Shown here: positions 20,997 to 29,630 of the stretch, piece after piece
Position numbering within the stretch: the first letter of the stretch is position 1
How the letters are laid out: each line of letters starts with the position of its first letter
Source: Gammaproteobacteria bacterium
GTDB lineage: Bacteria; Pseudomonadota; Gammaproteobacteria; Pseudomonadales; DSM-25080
Direction of reading: 5' to 3'
DNA length: 31,639 nt
Assembly (NCBI GenBank): GCA_013372965.1
Contig: JABXIR010000267.1
Span: 1 to 31,639 of the forward strand
The notes under the pieces: model-generated
The model's database searches: none
What the model saw: the letters and a program-made list of their open reading frames with translations, nothing else
Told to the model about the DNA's origin: nothing
Program-made: the position numbers and the translations under genes

Positions 20997-23900
20997 ATGA
21001 TTTCAAAAACATTTATTAGTCGCCCGAAATTTGCGATCGTCATAGCGATTGTCATTTCGATCGCCGGTTCCATCGCAATGTCGATTTTGCCCGTGGCTGA
21101 GTTCCCGGAAATCGCGCCACCTCAAGTGAGTGTCAGTGCGAAGTGGCCGGGTGCTTCGGCAGAGGTCCTCGAAGAGTCAGTCGGTCAGGTCATTGAAAAT
21201 TCGGTTAACGGCGTAGAGGGCATGGAGTACATGACCTCGACCAGCAGCAATGACGGTTCTTACACGTTGAATGTGATTTTTGAGACCGGTTCAGATCCTG
21301 ATATGGCGCAAGTCCGCGTACAGAACTTAGTGTCAGCCATCGAGCCGATGCTTCCTCAAGATGTGCGAACGCAGGGTATCACGGTTGATAAAAAGTCGCC
21401 CGACATCTTGTTTACAGTGAACGTGTATTCACCCGACGAGAGCCTCGATAACCTGTTCATCGCTAACTACACCAAGATTAACATCGAGAATGCGATAAAG
21501 CGCGTCAATGGTGTCTCGGATGCGGCCGTGTTTGGCGGTTCCGACTATTCAATGCGTATTTGGCTGGATCCGATGCGCATGAACAGCTACGGAATCACGC
21601 AAAGCGACGTGGTTAACGCGCTTCGCGAACAGAATGTTCAGGTGCCTGCCGGTAAAGTGGGAGCCCCTCCCTACGATCGCAATCTCGTCACCGAGTACAC
21701 CCTTCGTGTTCAAGGGCGGCTAGATAATGACGTTGATTTTGGCAATATTGTGCTGCGCGCTGGAGACGATCGATCACTTCTACGTTTAAAAGACGTTGCG
21801 CGAGTAGAGTTAGGCGCTTTGGACTACTCGGTAACGGCCAGCCTTGATGGTAAACCGACCGCCGTCATCATGTTGTATCTGATGCCTGGTGCTAACGCTT
21901 TGCAGACTGCGACCGAGGTGAAAACGTTACTCGCCGAATTGAGCGAAAACTTCCCGCAAGGTCTTGAGTACTCGATTGGTTACGACACCACTCGTTACGT
22001 CGAGGTGTCGATCGATCAGGTGGTCACATCGTTGATGCAGGCAGTTGCTTTGGTGATCTTGATTACCTTTATGTTCCTTGGCAGCGCTCGAGCGACGTTG
22101 GTTCCAGCGGTCGCTGTGCCCGTGAGTTTAATTGGTACCTTCAGTATCCTTTACCTCGTCGGTATGAGCATCAATACCGTGACTTTGTTTGGTTTAATCC
22201 TCGCGATCGGTATTGTGGTTGATGACGCGATTTTGGTGGTTGAAAATACTGACCGTCATATGGCGGAAGACCCCAATTTGACGGCAAAGCAAGCAGTGAC
22301 CAAAACCATGGAGGAAGTGTCGGGAGCAATCATCGCGACAACTCTGGTTCTTCTCGCTGTGTTTGTGCCTACAGCAATGCTTCCTGGTATCACTGGAATC
22401 ATGTACAACCAGTTCGCCGTGACGATCTGTGTCGCCGTGGTGATTTCCTCAATTAACGCGCTTACCCTCAGCCCCGCGCTTGCGAGCATCGTGCTTAAGC
22501 AAGGCGTGAACGAGGCAGCATGGTTCGCGAAGTTTAATAACGTATTCGACCGCGTAACCAACGGTTACTCGAATGCGGTGGCGAACTTTCTTGGTAAGAC
22601 AAAACGCGTTGGCATTTTTTTCGTCGTTGTCATAGCGGGATTGATAATACTCACGCGTATCTTACCAAGCGACTTCGTTCCCTACGAAGACAAAGGTGTG
22701 TTGATGCTTAACGCGCAGCTCCCCGATGCGGCGACGATTACTCGAACCGAAGAGGTGATGCAGGTTCTTGAAGACATCATTAGCGACGAACCGATGGTTG
22801 AATCGGCGACCACGATTACGGGTTTCTCTTTGTTTAATGGCGCGGTGCAAAGCAACGCCGGTGCGGGATTTATCGTGTTAACCCCTTGGGATGAGCGCCC
22901 GGGTTACGAAAACCTCTCTGCAATGATTGGCATGCGCTTGATGGAACGTGCTTCTGAGGAAATTCCTGAAGCCGAAATCTTCTTTTTCCCGCCACCCACA
23001 TTACCGGGTATGGGGACGGTCGGTGGTATCGAAATGATGATTCAGGATACCACTGGAGGAAGTTATGAAGAGCTTGCTGGTAATATTCAGGCGTTTGTCG
23101 CAGAGGCTAATCAATCACCTCTAATTGCAAACGCGAGCACGTCCTTCCGCGCGAACGTCCCGCAGTACCTTATCGACCTCAACCGAGACAAGGCCAAGAG
23201 CATGGGCGTTGCGCTGACCGATGTATTCGCCGCGTTACAAACCAATATGGGAAGCTCGTACATCAACGACTTTAGCCTCTTCGGTCAAACCTATCGCGTG
23301 ATGATGCAGGCTGAAGACATCTACCGTGACCAACTTGAGGATATCCAGAATATCGAAGTACGTTCGTCGAGTGGTGCGATGGTGCCGATGGGCGCGCTCG
23401 TTGAAATTGAACCAATCTTGGGTCCTGATGTGGTCACGCGGCACAATGCGTTTCGAAGTGCGCCGGTTCGAATTAGCCTCGCAGGGGGCGTTGCGACCAG
23501 TGAAGGTATGGCCGAGTTGCGACGAATCGCTGCCGAACACCTTCCGGATGGTTACCAAACTGAATGGACTGGCATGACGTTCCAGCAGTCTAAGGCGGGC
23601 AATATGGCCATCATCGCCTTCGCACTTGCGACGGTATTTATTTACCTATTCCTTGTGGCGCAATATGAAAGTTGGAGTATTCCAATTGCAATCATCTTAG
23701 TGGTACCCATTGCCATCTTTGGTGCCTTTGCAGGCTTATACACGATTGGTATATTCCTCGGTGTCAATAAATTGAGTTTGTATGCGCAGGTGGGATTAGT
23801 TCTACTCATCGGTATGGCGGCGAAGAACGCCATTCTCATCGTGGAGTTTGCGAGAGAGCGACGAGAAAACGCGGGCGACAGCATTCTTCAAGCAGCTGAG

Positions 23901-24152
23901 ACGGGCGCTAAGCTAAGATTCCGAGCCGTGTGTATGACCGCGATTTCGTTTATTTTGGGGATTATCCCGTTAGTCATTGCGTCGGGCGCGGGGATGTTCT
24001 CTCAGCGTTCGCTTGGTTTAACCGTATTTTCTGGCATGATGGCGGCGTTAGTGATTGGTACGGTGCTTATCCCAGTATTCTTCGCCGTGATTCAGCGTGC
24101 GCGTGAACGTTTTAAAGGGAGCCCTGAAGACGGTCGAATCACGTCCGATTAA
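20997..24152 (+). CDS. RND multidrug efflux transporter, inner-membrane pump (AcrB/HAE1 family)
   Basis: The 1051-residue length matches AcrB (1049). The layout is the standard 12 membrane helices with two large periplasmic loops. The proton-relay residues are present: Asp409-Asp410 in GIVVDDAILVVEN and Lys943 in AAKNAILIVEFARE. The N-terminal FISRPKFAIVIAIVI and porter-domain segments are typical of hydrophobe/amphiphile exporters. The pump takes compounds from the periplasm or outer leaflet and, with the adaptor encoded just upstream, moves them outward using the proton gradient. The substrate range cannot be predicted. AAGGTGG lies shortly before the ATG. No regulator gene (TetR, two-component) is adjacent. 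Confidence 0.96.
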   Translation: MISKTFISRPKFAIVIAIVISIAGSIAMSILPVAEFPEIAPPQVSVSAKWPGASAEVLEESVGQVIENSVNGVEGMEYMTSTSSNDGSYTLNVIFETGSDPDMAQVRVQNLVSAIEPMLPQDVRTQGITVDKKSPDILFTVNVYSPDESLDNLFIANYTKINIENAIKRVNGVSDAAVFGGSDYSMRIWLDPMRMNSYGITQSDVVNALREQNVQVPAGKVGAPPYDRNLVTEYTLRVQGRLDNDVDFGNIVLRAGDDRSLLRLKDVARVELGALDYSVTASLDGKPTAVIMLYLMPGANALQTATEVKTLLAELSENFPQGLEYSIGYDTTRYVEVSIDQVVTSLMQAVALVILITFMFLGSARATLVPAVAVPVSLIGTFSILYLVGMSINTVTLFGLILAIGIVVDDAILVVENTDRHMAEDPNLTAKQAVTKTMEEVSGAIIATTLVLLAVFVPTAMLPGITGIMYNQFAVTICVAVVISSINALTLSPALASIVLKQGVNEAAWFAKFNNVFDRVTNGYSNAVANFLGKTKRVGIFFVVVIAGLIILTRILPSDFVPYEDKGVLMLNAQLPDAATITRTEEVMQVLEDIISDEPMVESATTITGFSLFNGAVQSNAGAGFIVLTPWDERPGYENLSAMIGMRLMERASEEIPEAEIFFFPPPTLPGMGTVGGIEMMIQDTTGGSYEELAGNIQAFVAEANQSPLIANASTSFRANVPQYLIDLNRDKAKSMGVALTDVFAALQTNMGSSYINDFSLFGQTYRVMMQAEDIYRDQLEDIQNIEVRSSSGAMVPMGALVEIEPILGPDVVTRHNAFRSAPVRISLAGGVATSEGMAELRRIAAEHLPDGYQTEWTGMTFQQSKAGNMAIIAFALATVFIYLFLVAQYESWSIPIAIILVVPIAIFGAFAGLYTIGIFLGVNKLSLYAQVGLVLLIGMAAKNAILIVEFARERRENAGDSILQAAETGAKLRFRAVCMTAISFILGIIPLVIASGAGMFSQRSLGLTVFSGMMAALVIGTVLIPVFFAVIQRARERFKGSPEDGRITSD

Positions 24153-24192
24153 ACTTACTGACAAAGCATGGCGTATAAAAAGCAAATGGGGT

Positions 24193-24198
24193 TATAAT
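24193..24198 (+). promoter_or_regulatory. Likely -10 element of the cytochrome c5 gene
   Basis: A perfect TATAAT stands 43 bases before the GTG start, in the 89-base gap after the pump gene. I see no good -35, so the promoter may be activator-dependent or weak. Confidence 0.4.
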
Positions 24199-24241
24199 CT
24201 CCCTACTGTTAATGGGAAATCCGGTTTAAGAGGATAGTATT

Positions 24242-24658
24242 GTGAAATATATCGTTCAGATCGTCACAGGTGTGGCTTTAAGTTTTGGCGCAGCGGCGGT
24301 CTCTGCTGATGAAATCAACGACGCAATTGCTGAGCGTACCGCTCCGGTTTCTAGCATCTGTGTAGCAGGCGATCCGTGTGCCGCAGCACCGGTTGCAGCG
24401 GGCCCTAAAGAGCCACGCACGGGTGAGCAAGTGTACACAGCGTCATGTGGGGCGTGTCACGCGTCGGGCGTAAGCGGTGCACCGAAGTTCGGTGATGCAG
24501 CAGATTGGTCCGCACGTTTAAGCGATAAAGGTCTAGAAACCCTTTACAGCAATGCGATCAATGGTATCAACGCAATGCCGCCTAAAGGTCTTTGCATGGA
24601 TTGTTCAGACGACGAAATCCATGGAGCGATCGACTACATGATAGAAAACTCTCAGTAA
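24242..24658 (+). CDS. Cytochrome c5-type monohaem cytochrome
   Basis: The 138-residue product has a Sec signal peptide (cut near VSA-D, residue 22). Its single haem site is CGACH (Cys69, Cys72, His73), with Met112 in NAMPPKG as the likely distal ligand. The following GLCMDCSDDEI (Cys118, Cys121) is the disulfide loop typical of c5. An N-terminal extension with Cys40 and Cys46 (ICVAGDPC) adds a second possible disulfide. Cytochrome c5 carries electrons in the periplasm, for example to oxidases or nitrogen-oxide reductases. The start is a GTG with AAGAGGA about 8 bases ahead. It stands alone, ends at a strong terminator, and is convergent with the BCCT gene. Confidence 0.92.
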   Translation: MKYIVQIVTGVALSFGAAAVSADEINDAIAERTAPVSSICVAGDPCAAAPVAAGPKEPRTGEQVYTASCGACHASGVSGAPKFGDAADWSARLSDKGLETLYSNAINGINAMPPKGLCMDCSDDEIHGAIDYMIENSQ

Positions 24659-24679
24659 GTTTTTTGTATCGGCATATAA

Positions 24680-24710
24680 AAAGGGCTTCCCATTGGAAGC
24701 CCTTTTTTTT
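24680..24710. terminator. Bidirectional intrinsic terminator
   Basis: AAAGGGCTTCC (24680-24690) pairs perfectly with GGAAGCCCTTT (24695-24705) around a CATT loop. It has A's to the left and eight T's in all to the right. It serves both the cytochrome c5 gene (plus) and the BCCT gene (minus, ending at 24719). Confidence 0.94.
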
Positions 24711-24718
24711 CGTCGACA

Positions 24719-26689
24719 CTACCGAATGATGTCGAGGAACTGGCGATGTCGTTCGTATTGATCGATCACATCGTTGATAATCGCCTCTTCACTAAAGCCC
24801 ATCAGATCATAATCCTGACCGCCTTCACGAAGGTATACGTCTGCTCGGAAATAGACTTCATTTTGTTCGTCGCTCTTTGTGTGGCGGTGCACTCCACCAA
24901 AGTCCGGACGGTCGAGGTAGCGCAATTTCACAAGATAGAGAAAATCGATTTCAGGGCCATGACCGACAGTAATTGAGCAAGAGCGCTGGCGTGTTTCGAC
25001 ATTGGCATCAAAGCCAAGTTTGTTCATGCGCTCGGCGACTTTATCTAAGGCGTGTTTCACGGTCGTTTCTATAAACTGCTCAACGGCCTTTGCCTTTGGT
25101 AATTGAGTAATCGTATCGAGTCGCTCATGCCAATGAACTTGTGCAGAGTTTAGATTGACTAGAGCTCCGTTGACTGCATTTTGGCCAATCGTTTGTTTCT
25201 TAATCAGGTCTATTCGCAGTGATTTAATTAGAGCTGCCGTGACAAATAGCAAAATGATGGCGAAAGGAAACGCACTTGCTATGGTCGCCGTCTGAAGTGC
25301 GCCCAGTCCGCCCGACACCAGTAGCATGCCCGCGATAAACCCGATCATAGAGGTCCAATAAACACGCAACCAGGTTGGTGTATTGTCGTTGCCACCGCTA
25401 GATAACATATTCACGACCAATGCCCCTGAATCTGCAGACGTGACAAAAAAGATCACGATCATTACGACACAGATTCCAGAGATAAACTCGGTCATTGGGA
25501 AATGCTCTAAAAATTTAAAAAGTGCAACGGCGTTGTTTTCATCGATCGCATTGGCGAGCGCCATGCCCTCATTGTTGATGATGTCGATTGCGGAGTTGCC
25601 AAACGTAGTCATCCAGATGAAGGTGAATCCTGCTGGCACGAATAGCACACCGCTCACAAATTGACGGATGGTTCGTCCTCGCGAAATTCTTGCGATGAAC
25701 ATGCCGACAAACGGTGACCACGAAATCCACCACCCCCAATAGAAGATCGTCCAGCCGCCCATCCAGTCTGTTGGGTCATAGGCGTAAAGATTGAACGTTT
25801 TTTCGACAAGTTGTGACAAGTAGTTGCCGGTATTTTGTACGATCATTTGGATGATGTGAACGGTGGAACCCAGCACGATCACAAACAGCAAAAGCGCCAA
25901 CGCAAGAATCATGTTGATCTCTGATAAGCGTCGAATGCCTTTGTCGAGGCCTGACATCACTGAGATCATGGCGCAGGCGGTAATCACTACAATAATCACT
26001 AACTGGGTGAGCGTCGACTCTGGTAAGTCGATGAGATAGCCGAGACCGGCGTTAATTTGCGACACGCCATAGCCCAATGAGGTGGCCACGCCAAGAATGG
26101 TACCCAGAACGGCAAAGATGTCGACGGAATCGCCAATCGGACCATAAATACGTTTGCCAAGAAGTGGGTAAAGCGTCGACCTCAATGTAAGTGGTGCGCC
26201 GTGACGATAGCCATAGTAAGCCAGTGCCAAACCGACAATGGCGTAAATGGCCCAAGCATGGAGACCCCAGTGGAAGAAAGTTAAATTAAGCGCTTCCTTC
26301 GCTGCATGAATATCGCCTGGTTCGCCTTTGGGTGGATTGAGGTAGTGCATAACGGGTTCTGCAACACCAAAGAACAATAAACCAATTCCGATGCCAGCAG
26401 AGAATAGCATCGCAAACCAAGAGGGCAGGCTGTAGTCTGGTTGGCTGTGGTCTGGGCCGAGCTTAATTTCTCCGAAACGGCTGTACCCTAAATACAAAGT
26501 GCAAAGCAAGATGATAGCCACGGTTAGAACGTAGAACCAGCCAGCGTTGCCAACGATGCGTTCCTGGATTGAGCTAAATAACGATTCGGTTGCACCGGGG
26601 GCGATCGAGGCGAGTGCCACGAGCGCAAACAGGAGAATACTAGAGACGAAAAAAACGGGATTTTTGAGCGTACGTTTAAAATTTTTCAT
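24719..26689 (-). CDS. betT: BCCT-family choline/betaine transporter, BetT-like
   Basis: From the ATG at 26689 the product is 656 residues. It has about 12 membrane helices and the BCCT signature: FYWGWWISWSPFVGMFIARIS with the Trp-rich substrate box, and the helix GMLFSAGIGIGLLFFGVAEP in near-identical form. A cytoplasmic C-terminal domain of about 150 residues ends EGGQDYDLMGFSEE...DQYERH, as in BetT-type proteins, where it takes part in osmotic activation. It imports choline, betaine or a related trimethylammonium compound with Na+ or H+. No betAB or betI lies nearby, so the exact substrate is uncertain. A TTG at 26719 would add 10 residues but lies upstream of a palindrome that abuts the ATG. 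The ribosome site is poor. Confidence 0.9.
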   Translation of the reverse strand: MKNFKRTLKNPVFFVSSILLFALVALASIAPGATESLFSSIQERIVGNAGWFYVLTVAIILLCTLYLGYSRFGEIKLGPDHSQPDYSLPSWFAMLFSAGIGIGLLFFGVAEPVMHYLNPPKGEPGDIHAAKEALNLTFFHWGLHAWAIYAIVGLALAYYGYRHGAPLTLRSTLYPLLGKRIYGPIGDSVDIFAVLGTILGVATSLGYGVSQINAGLGYLIDLPESTLTQLVIIVVITACAMISVMSGLDKGIRRLSEINMILALALLLFVIVLGSTVHIIQMIVQNTGNYLSQLVEKTFNLYAYDPTDWMGGWTIFYWGWWISWSPFVGMFIARISRGRTIRQFVSGVLFVPAGFTFIWMTTFGNSAIDIINNEGMALANAIDENNAVALFKFLEHFPMTEFISGICVVMIVIFFVTSADSGALVVNMLSSGGNDNTPTWLRVYWTSMIGFIAGMLLVSGGLGALQTATIASAFPFAIILLFVTAALIKSLRIDLIKKQTIGQNAVNGALVNLNSAQVHWHERLDTITQLPKAKAVEQFIETTVKHALDKVAERMNKLGFDANVETRQRSCSITVGHGPEIDFLYLVKLRYLDRPDFGGVHRHTKSDEQNEVYFRADVYLREGGQDYDLMGFSEEAIINDVIDQYERHRQFLDIIR

Positions 26690-26704
26690 GCCATATATAA
26701 TGGC
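26690..26704. repeat. Inverted repeat abutting the BCCT start codon
   Basis: GCCAT-ATATA-ATGGC is a perfect 5-bp-arm repeat placed directly before the ATG, where the ribosome site should be. A second AT-rich near-palindrome, CATATATGG-like, lies about 20 bases further upstream. It may be an operator or an mRNA hairpin that limits translation. Confidence 0.4.
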
Positions 26705-26801
26705 ATAGATTGAGCTCAAACCATATATGTTGAATGAATTACATATGAAGCCGATCTGAACGCACGTTGAGTGAGTGTTTTTATATTGTATTCAACGCAT
26801 T

Positions 26802-28820
26802 CTAGCGGCCCAGTAGGTCTTTTAGAGAGGCCAAGGTCTCACGGCCACGAGCCTTATTCAAAGCCTTGTCTGCTTCGCCACCGAAGCCAATTTTTACGAG
26901 ATCTTCCTGAGGCATCTCCTCAAGGAAGCGCGAAGGATTACAAGTGGTCCAGTCGCCAAACTGCTTTCGCTTCGCGGCCATCGTGAGGGTTAGCGTCCGT
27001 TTTGCACGAGTAATCGCCACGTAAGCGAGGCGACGTTCTTCCTCGACATTACCTTCTTCAATCGATGAGCGATGCGGAAGTAATTCTTCTTCCCAGCCAA
27101 TGATGTAGACGTGAGGGTATTCAAGACCCTTAGAAGCGTGAACTGTAAGCAACTGAACTCGGTCGCTATCATCCTCTTCTTCTTGTTGTTCGAGCATGTC
27201 GCGAAGCAGAAGTCGGTTAATGACGGCTTGAAGCCCTGCGTCTTCGTTATCCTCTTGAAGCCACTCAAGGGTCTGTTTCAGTTGGCCAACGAGGGCGTGT
27301 ACATTTTGCATGCGGCGTTCCGCGACGTTGGGAGATGACGCATTTTGATGAAGCCAGCCTTCGTATTCCGACTCGGTGACCATTTTCTCAACGGCTTTGA
27401 TCGGATCATCGTTCTCGGCTTGTTCGAGTAATACCAGCATCCAATCGTGAAATTCAGTTAGCCGTGTGTGAGCGTCGGGCGGCAACACGTGTCTCAGATT
27501 TGGGTGATTACACGCATCGAACAGACTCAGTTCTTCGGATTGAGCAAACAAACCAAGTTTTTCTAGCGTCGTAGGTCCGATCTTACGCCTGGGCGTGTTG
27601 ATGATTCGTAGAAAGGCGTTGTCATCATTGGGATTAACCATCAGGCGTAAGTATCCGAGCATATCTTTCACTTCTTGGCGTGAGAAAAAGCTCGTGCCGC
27701 CAGAAATGGTGTAGGGCACTTGGAACTGCTGCAGCTTCAGCTCAAGAGTTCGCGACTGATGGTTGCCGCGATACAAGATGGCAAAGTCTTTGTACTTACA
27801 TCCCATTCGTAAGCGCTGATCGAGAATCTCAGTGGCAACTCGCTCACATTCCGCCTCATCGTTAGGTGTTCGAATGACCCGAATCGGATCGCCGAAGCCC
27901 ATGTCACTCCAAAGCCGCTTGTTAAACTCGTGTGGGTTGTTGTCGATTAACGTGTTAGCGGCTTTCAGGATGCAGCCAGTCGATCGATAGTTTTGCTCAA
28001 GCTTAACGACATGGAGGTCGGGGTAATCTTTGTTAAGTTGAGATATGTTCTCGGGTCGGGCGCCACGCCACGCGTAAATCGACTGATCATCATCGCCAAC
28101 AACGGTTAAACCTTTTCGGTCGCCGAGCAAACTTCTCACCAACTCGTACTGGGCGCCGTTGGTGTCTTGATATTCGTCAACGAGTAAGTAGCGCAGGCTT
28201 CGTTGCCAGCGTTCAAGGATATCGGGACGCTTTCTGAATAGTTGGACGGGGAGCAAGATAAGGTCGTCGAAGTCGAGCGCGTTGTAGGCCTTAAGTGCCT
28301 GAGTGTAACGCTCATAGACTGCGGCCAACTGTTGTTCGCCACCGCTGCTCGCTTGCGCCATAGCGTCTTCGGGTGAAATCAGTTCGTTCTTCCATTTGGA
28401 AATCATATTTTGCAGCATATCGACGTGATCTGAGTCGATATCGCTGTCTTTGTACAGAAGCTCTTTGATCAACGCATGGGCGTCGGACTGATCAAATATT
28501 GAAAAGCCCGGTTTAAAGCCGAGGGTACTGAGCTCTTTACGGATAATGTTTAGACCCAGTGTATGGAACGTGCAAACGAGTAGGCCGCGGCACTTTTGTT
28601 TATCGACCAAGCTTCTCACGCGTTCTTTCATTTCACGAGCGGCTTTGTTAGTGAACGTGACCGCTGCGATTTGTCGGCCCTGATAGCCGCATTGATCGAT
28701 CAGGTAGGCAATCTTCTGAGTAATAACACTGGTTTTTCCAGACCCCGCGCCTGCGAGAACCAATAGTGGGCCGTCGATGTATTTTACGGCTTCGCTTTGA
28801 CGTGGATTGAGTTTGTTCAC
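26802..28820 (-). CDS. rep: ATP-dependent DNA helicase Rep
   Basis: The 672-residue protein is an SF1A 3'-5' helicase, nearly the same length as E. coli Rep (673) and alike throughout. It has Walker A AGAGSGKT with Lys29, motif Ia VTFTNKAAREMKERV, Walker B VDEYQDTN, motif III VVGDDDQSIYAWRGA, motif IV KLEQNYRST, ISGGTSFFSRQEVKD, motif V TVHASKGLEYPHVY and motif VI EERRLAYVAITRAK. These traits separate Rep from UvrD, which has a longer C-terminus. Rep removes proteins ahead of the replisome. The C-terminus (LASLKDLLGR) resembles the E. coli tail that contacts DnaB. It is divergent from the nucleosidase-like gene across a 105-base gap. Confidence 0.97.
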   Translation of the reverse strand: MNKLNPRQSEAVKYIDGPLLVLAGAGSGKTSVITQKIAYLIDQCGYQGRQIAAVTFTNKAAREMKERVRSLVDKQKCRGLLVCTFHTLGLNIIRKELSTLGFKPGFSIFDQSDAHALIKELLYKDSDIDSDHVDMLQNMISKWKNELISPEDAMAQASSGGEQQLAAVYERYTQALKAYNALDFDDLILLPVQLFRKRPDILERWQRSLRYLLVDEYQDTNGAQYELVRSLLGDRKGLTVVGDDDQSIYAWRGARPENISQLNKDYPDLHVVKLEQNYRSTGCILKAANTLIDNNPHEFNKRLWSDMGFGDPIRVIRTPNDEAECERVATEILDQRLRMGCKYKDFAILYRGNHQSRTLELKLQQFQVPYTISGGTSFFSRQEVKDMLGYLRLMVNPNDDNAFLRIINTPRRKIGPTTLEKLGLFAQSEELSLFDACNHPNLRHVLPPDAHTRLTEFHDWMLVLLEQAENDDPIKAVEKMVTESEYEGWLHQNASSPNVAERRMQNVHALVGQLKQTLEWLQEDNEDAGLQAVINRLLLRDMLEQQEEEDDSDRVQLLTVHASKGLEYPHVYIIGWEEELLPHRSSIEEGNVEEERRLAYVAITRAKRTLTLTMAAKRKQFGDWTTCNPSRFLEEMPQEDLVKIGFGGEADKALNKARGRETLASLKDLLGR

Positions 28821-28925
28821 GTGTTAAAACTACCTTCTTTCTAATCGCACGATTGTAACAAGTTTTGCTGAGTAACCTCACAGATTTTTGTATGATTAGG
28901 TGAATTGTTTTAGAGGAGTCGCTGA

Positions 28926-29630
28926 ATGAACGTTCGCACCCAAGCTGTTTTTCTGTTTGCCATGCATGCCGAGGCGGTCTCCTTACTCGACCGAACCAAT
29001 GCCCACGAAATAAAGCGCGTCGGCCCCATGGTGTTATATGAGTTCTCGATTGCGGGAGTTGCGTTCGGGGTAATTTGCTGCGGTGAAAGTCAGCGTTTTC
29101 ACTGCGATCGAATCGGCACAGAGGCTGCGATGCTAGCGGCACACACTGCCGTAAGCGAGTTCAATACGAGTTGGTTGATTTCCGCTGGGACCTGCGGTGC
29201 TTTTGATCCGCGACTTCGAGTGGGCGACTTAATTAGTGCGGGCCCAATTGCGAGTTATTACGATCATCGAGTGCCTCTTGATGCGTTTTCGGGATATTCG
29301 CAAGGCGCTTATCCTCTTTACGAATGTGAGCTTTTGAACCAACAGCCGGAGGTTCACCGCGGCATTGTCGCCACCGGTCACAGTCTCGATTTATCCCCTC
29401 GCTGCCAAACACGACTTGAAGCCTCGGGGGCGATAGCCAAAGAAATGGAGCTCGCGGCAATTGCACAATATGCTGATGAATTCGGTTACCAAGCGTCGGG
29501 CTTGAAAGTGGTGAGTAATGCTGCGGGTGATCACGGTCACAATGAGTTCTCTGAAAATCTGGTGAACGTGTCACTACGGCTTTGCGATTCGATTTACCTG
29601 TGGTGCGAAGCCTTAGCCGCGCGTCGATAG
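28926..29630 (+). CDS. MTA/SAH-nucleosidase-like protein (PNP/UDP phosphorylase family)
   Basis: The 234-residue protein carries the family pattern. FAMHAEAV near the N-terminus has Glu16 at the place of the catalytic-site Glu12 of MTA/SAH nucleosidase. ISAGTCGAFDPRLRVGDL (85-102) is the substrate-phosphate/ribose loop. KEMELAAIA (173-180) supplies the ribose-binding Met174-Glu175, and SNAAGD provides Asp202 as the likely proton donor. Sequence outside these motifs is divergent, so whether it cleaves methylthioadenosine, adenosylhomocysteine or another nucleoside is open. GAGGAG lies about 8 bases before the ATG. Its 3' end overlaps the convergent comM by 18 bases. Regulation is not visible. 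Confidence 0.82.
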   Translation: MNVRTQAVFLFAMHAEAVSLLDRTNAHEIKRVGPMVLYEFSIAGVAFGVICCGESQRFHCDRIGTEAAMLAAHTAVSEFNTSWLISAGTCGAFDPRLRVGDLISAGPIASYYDHRVPLDAFSGYSQGAYPLYECELLNQQPEVHRGIVATGHSLDLSPRCQTRLEASGAIAKEMELAAIAQYADEFGYQASGLKVVSNAAGDHGHNEFSENLVNVSLRLCDSIYLWCEALAARR

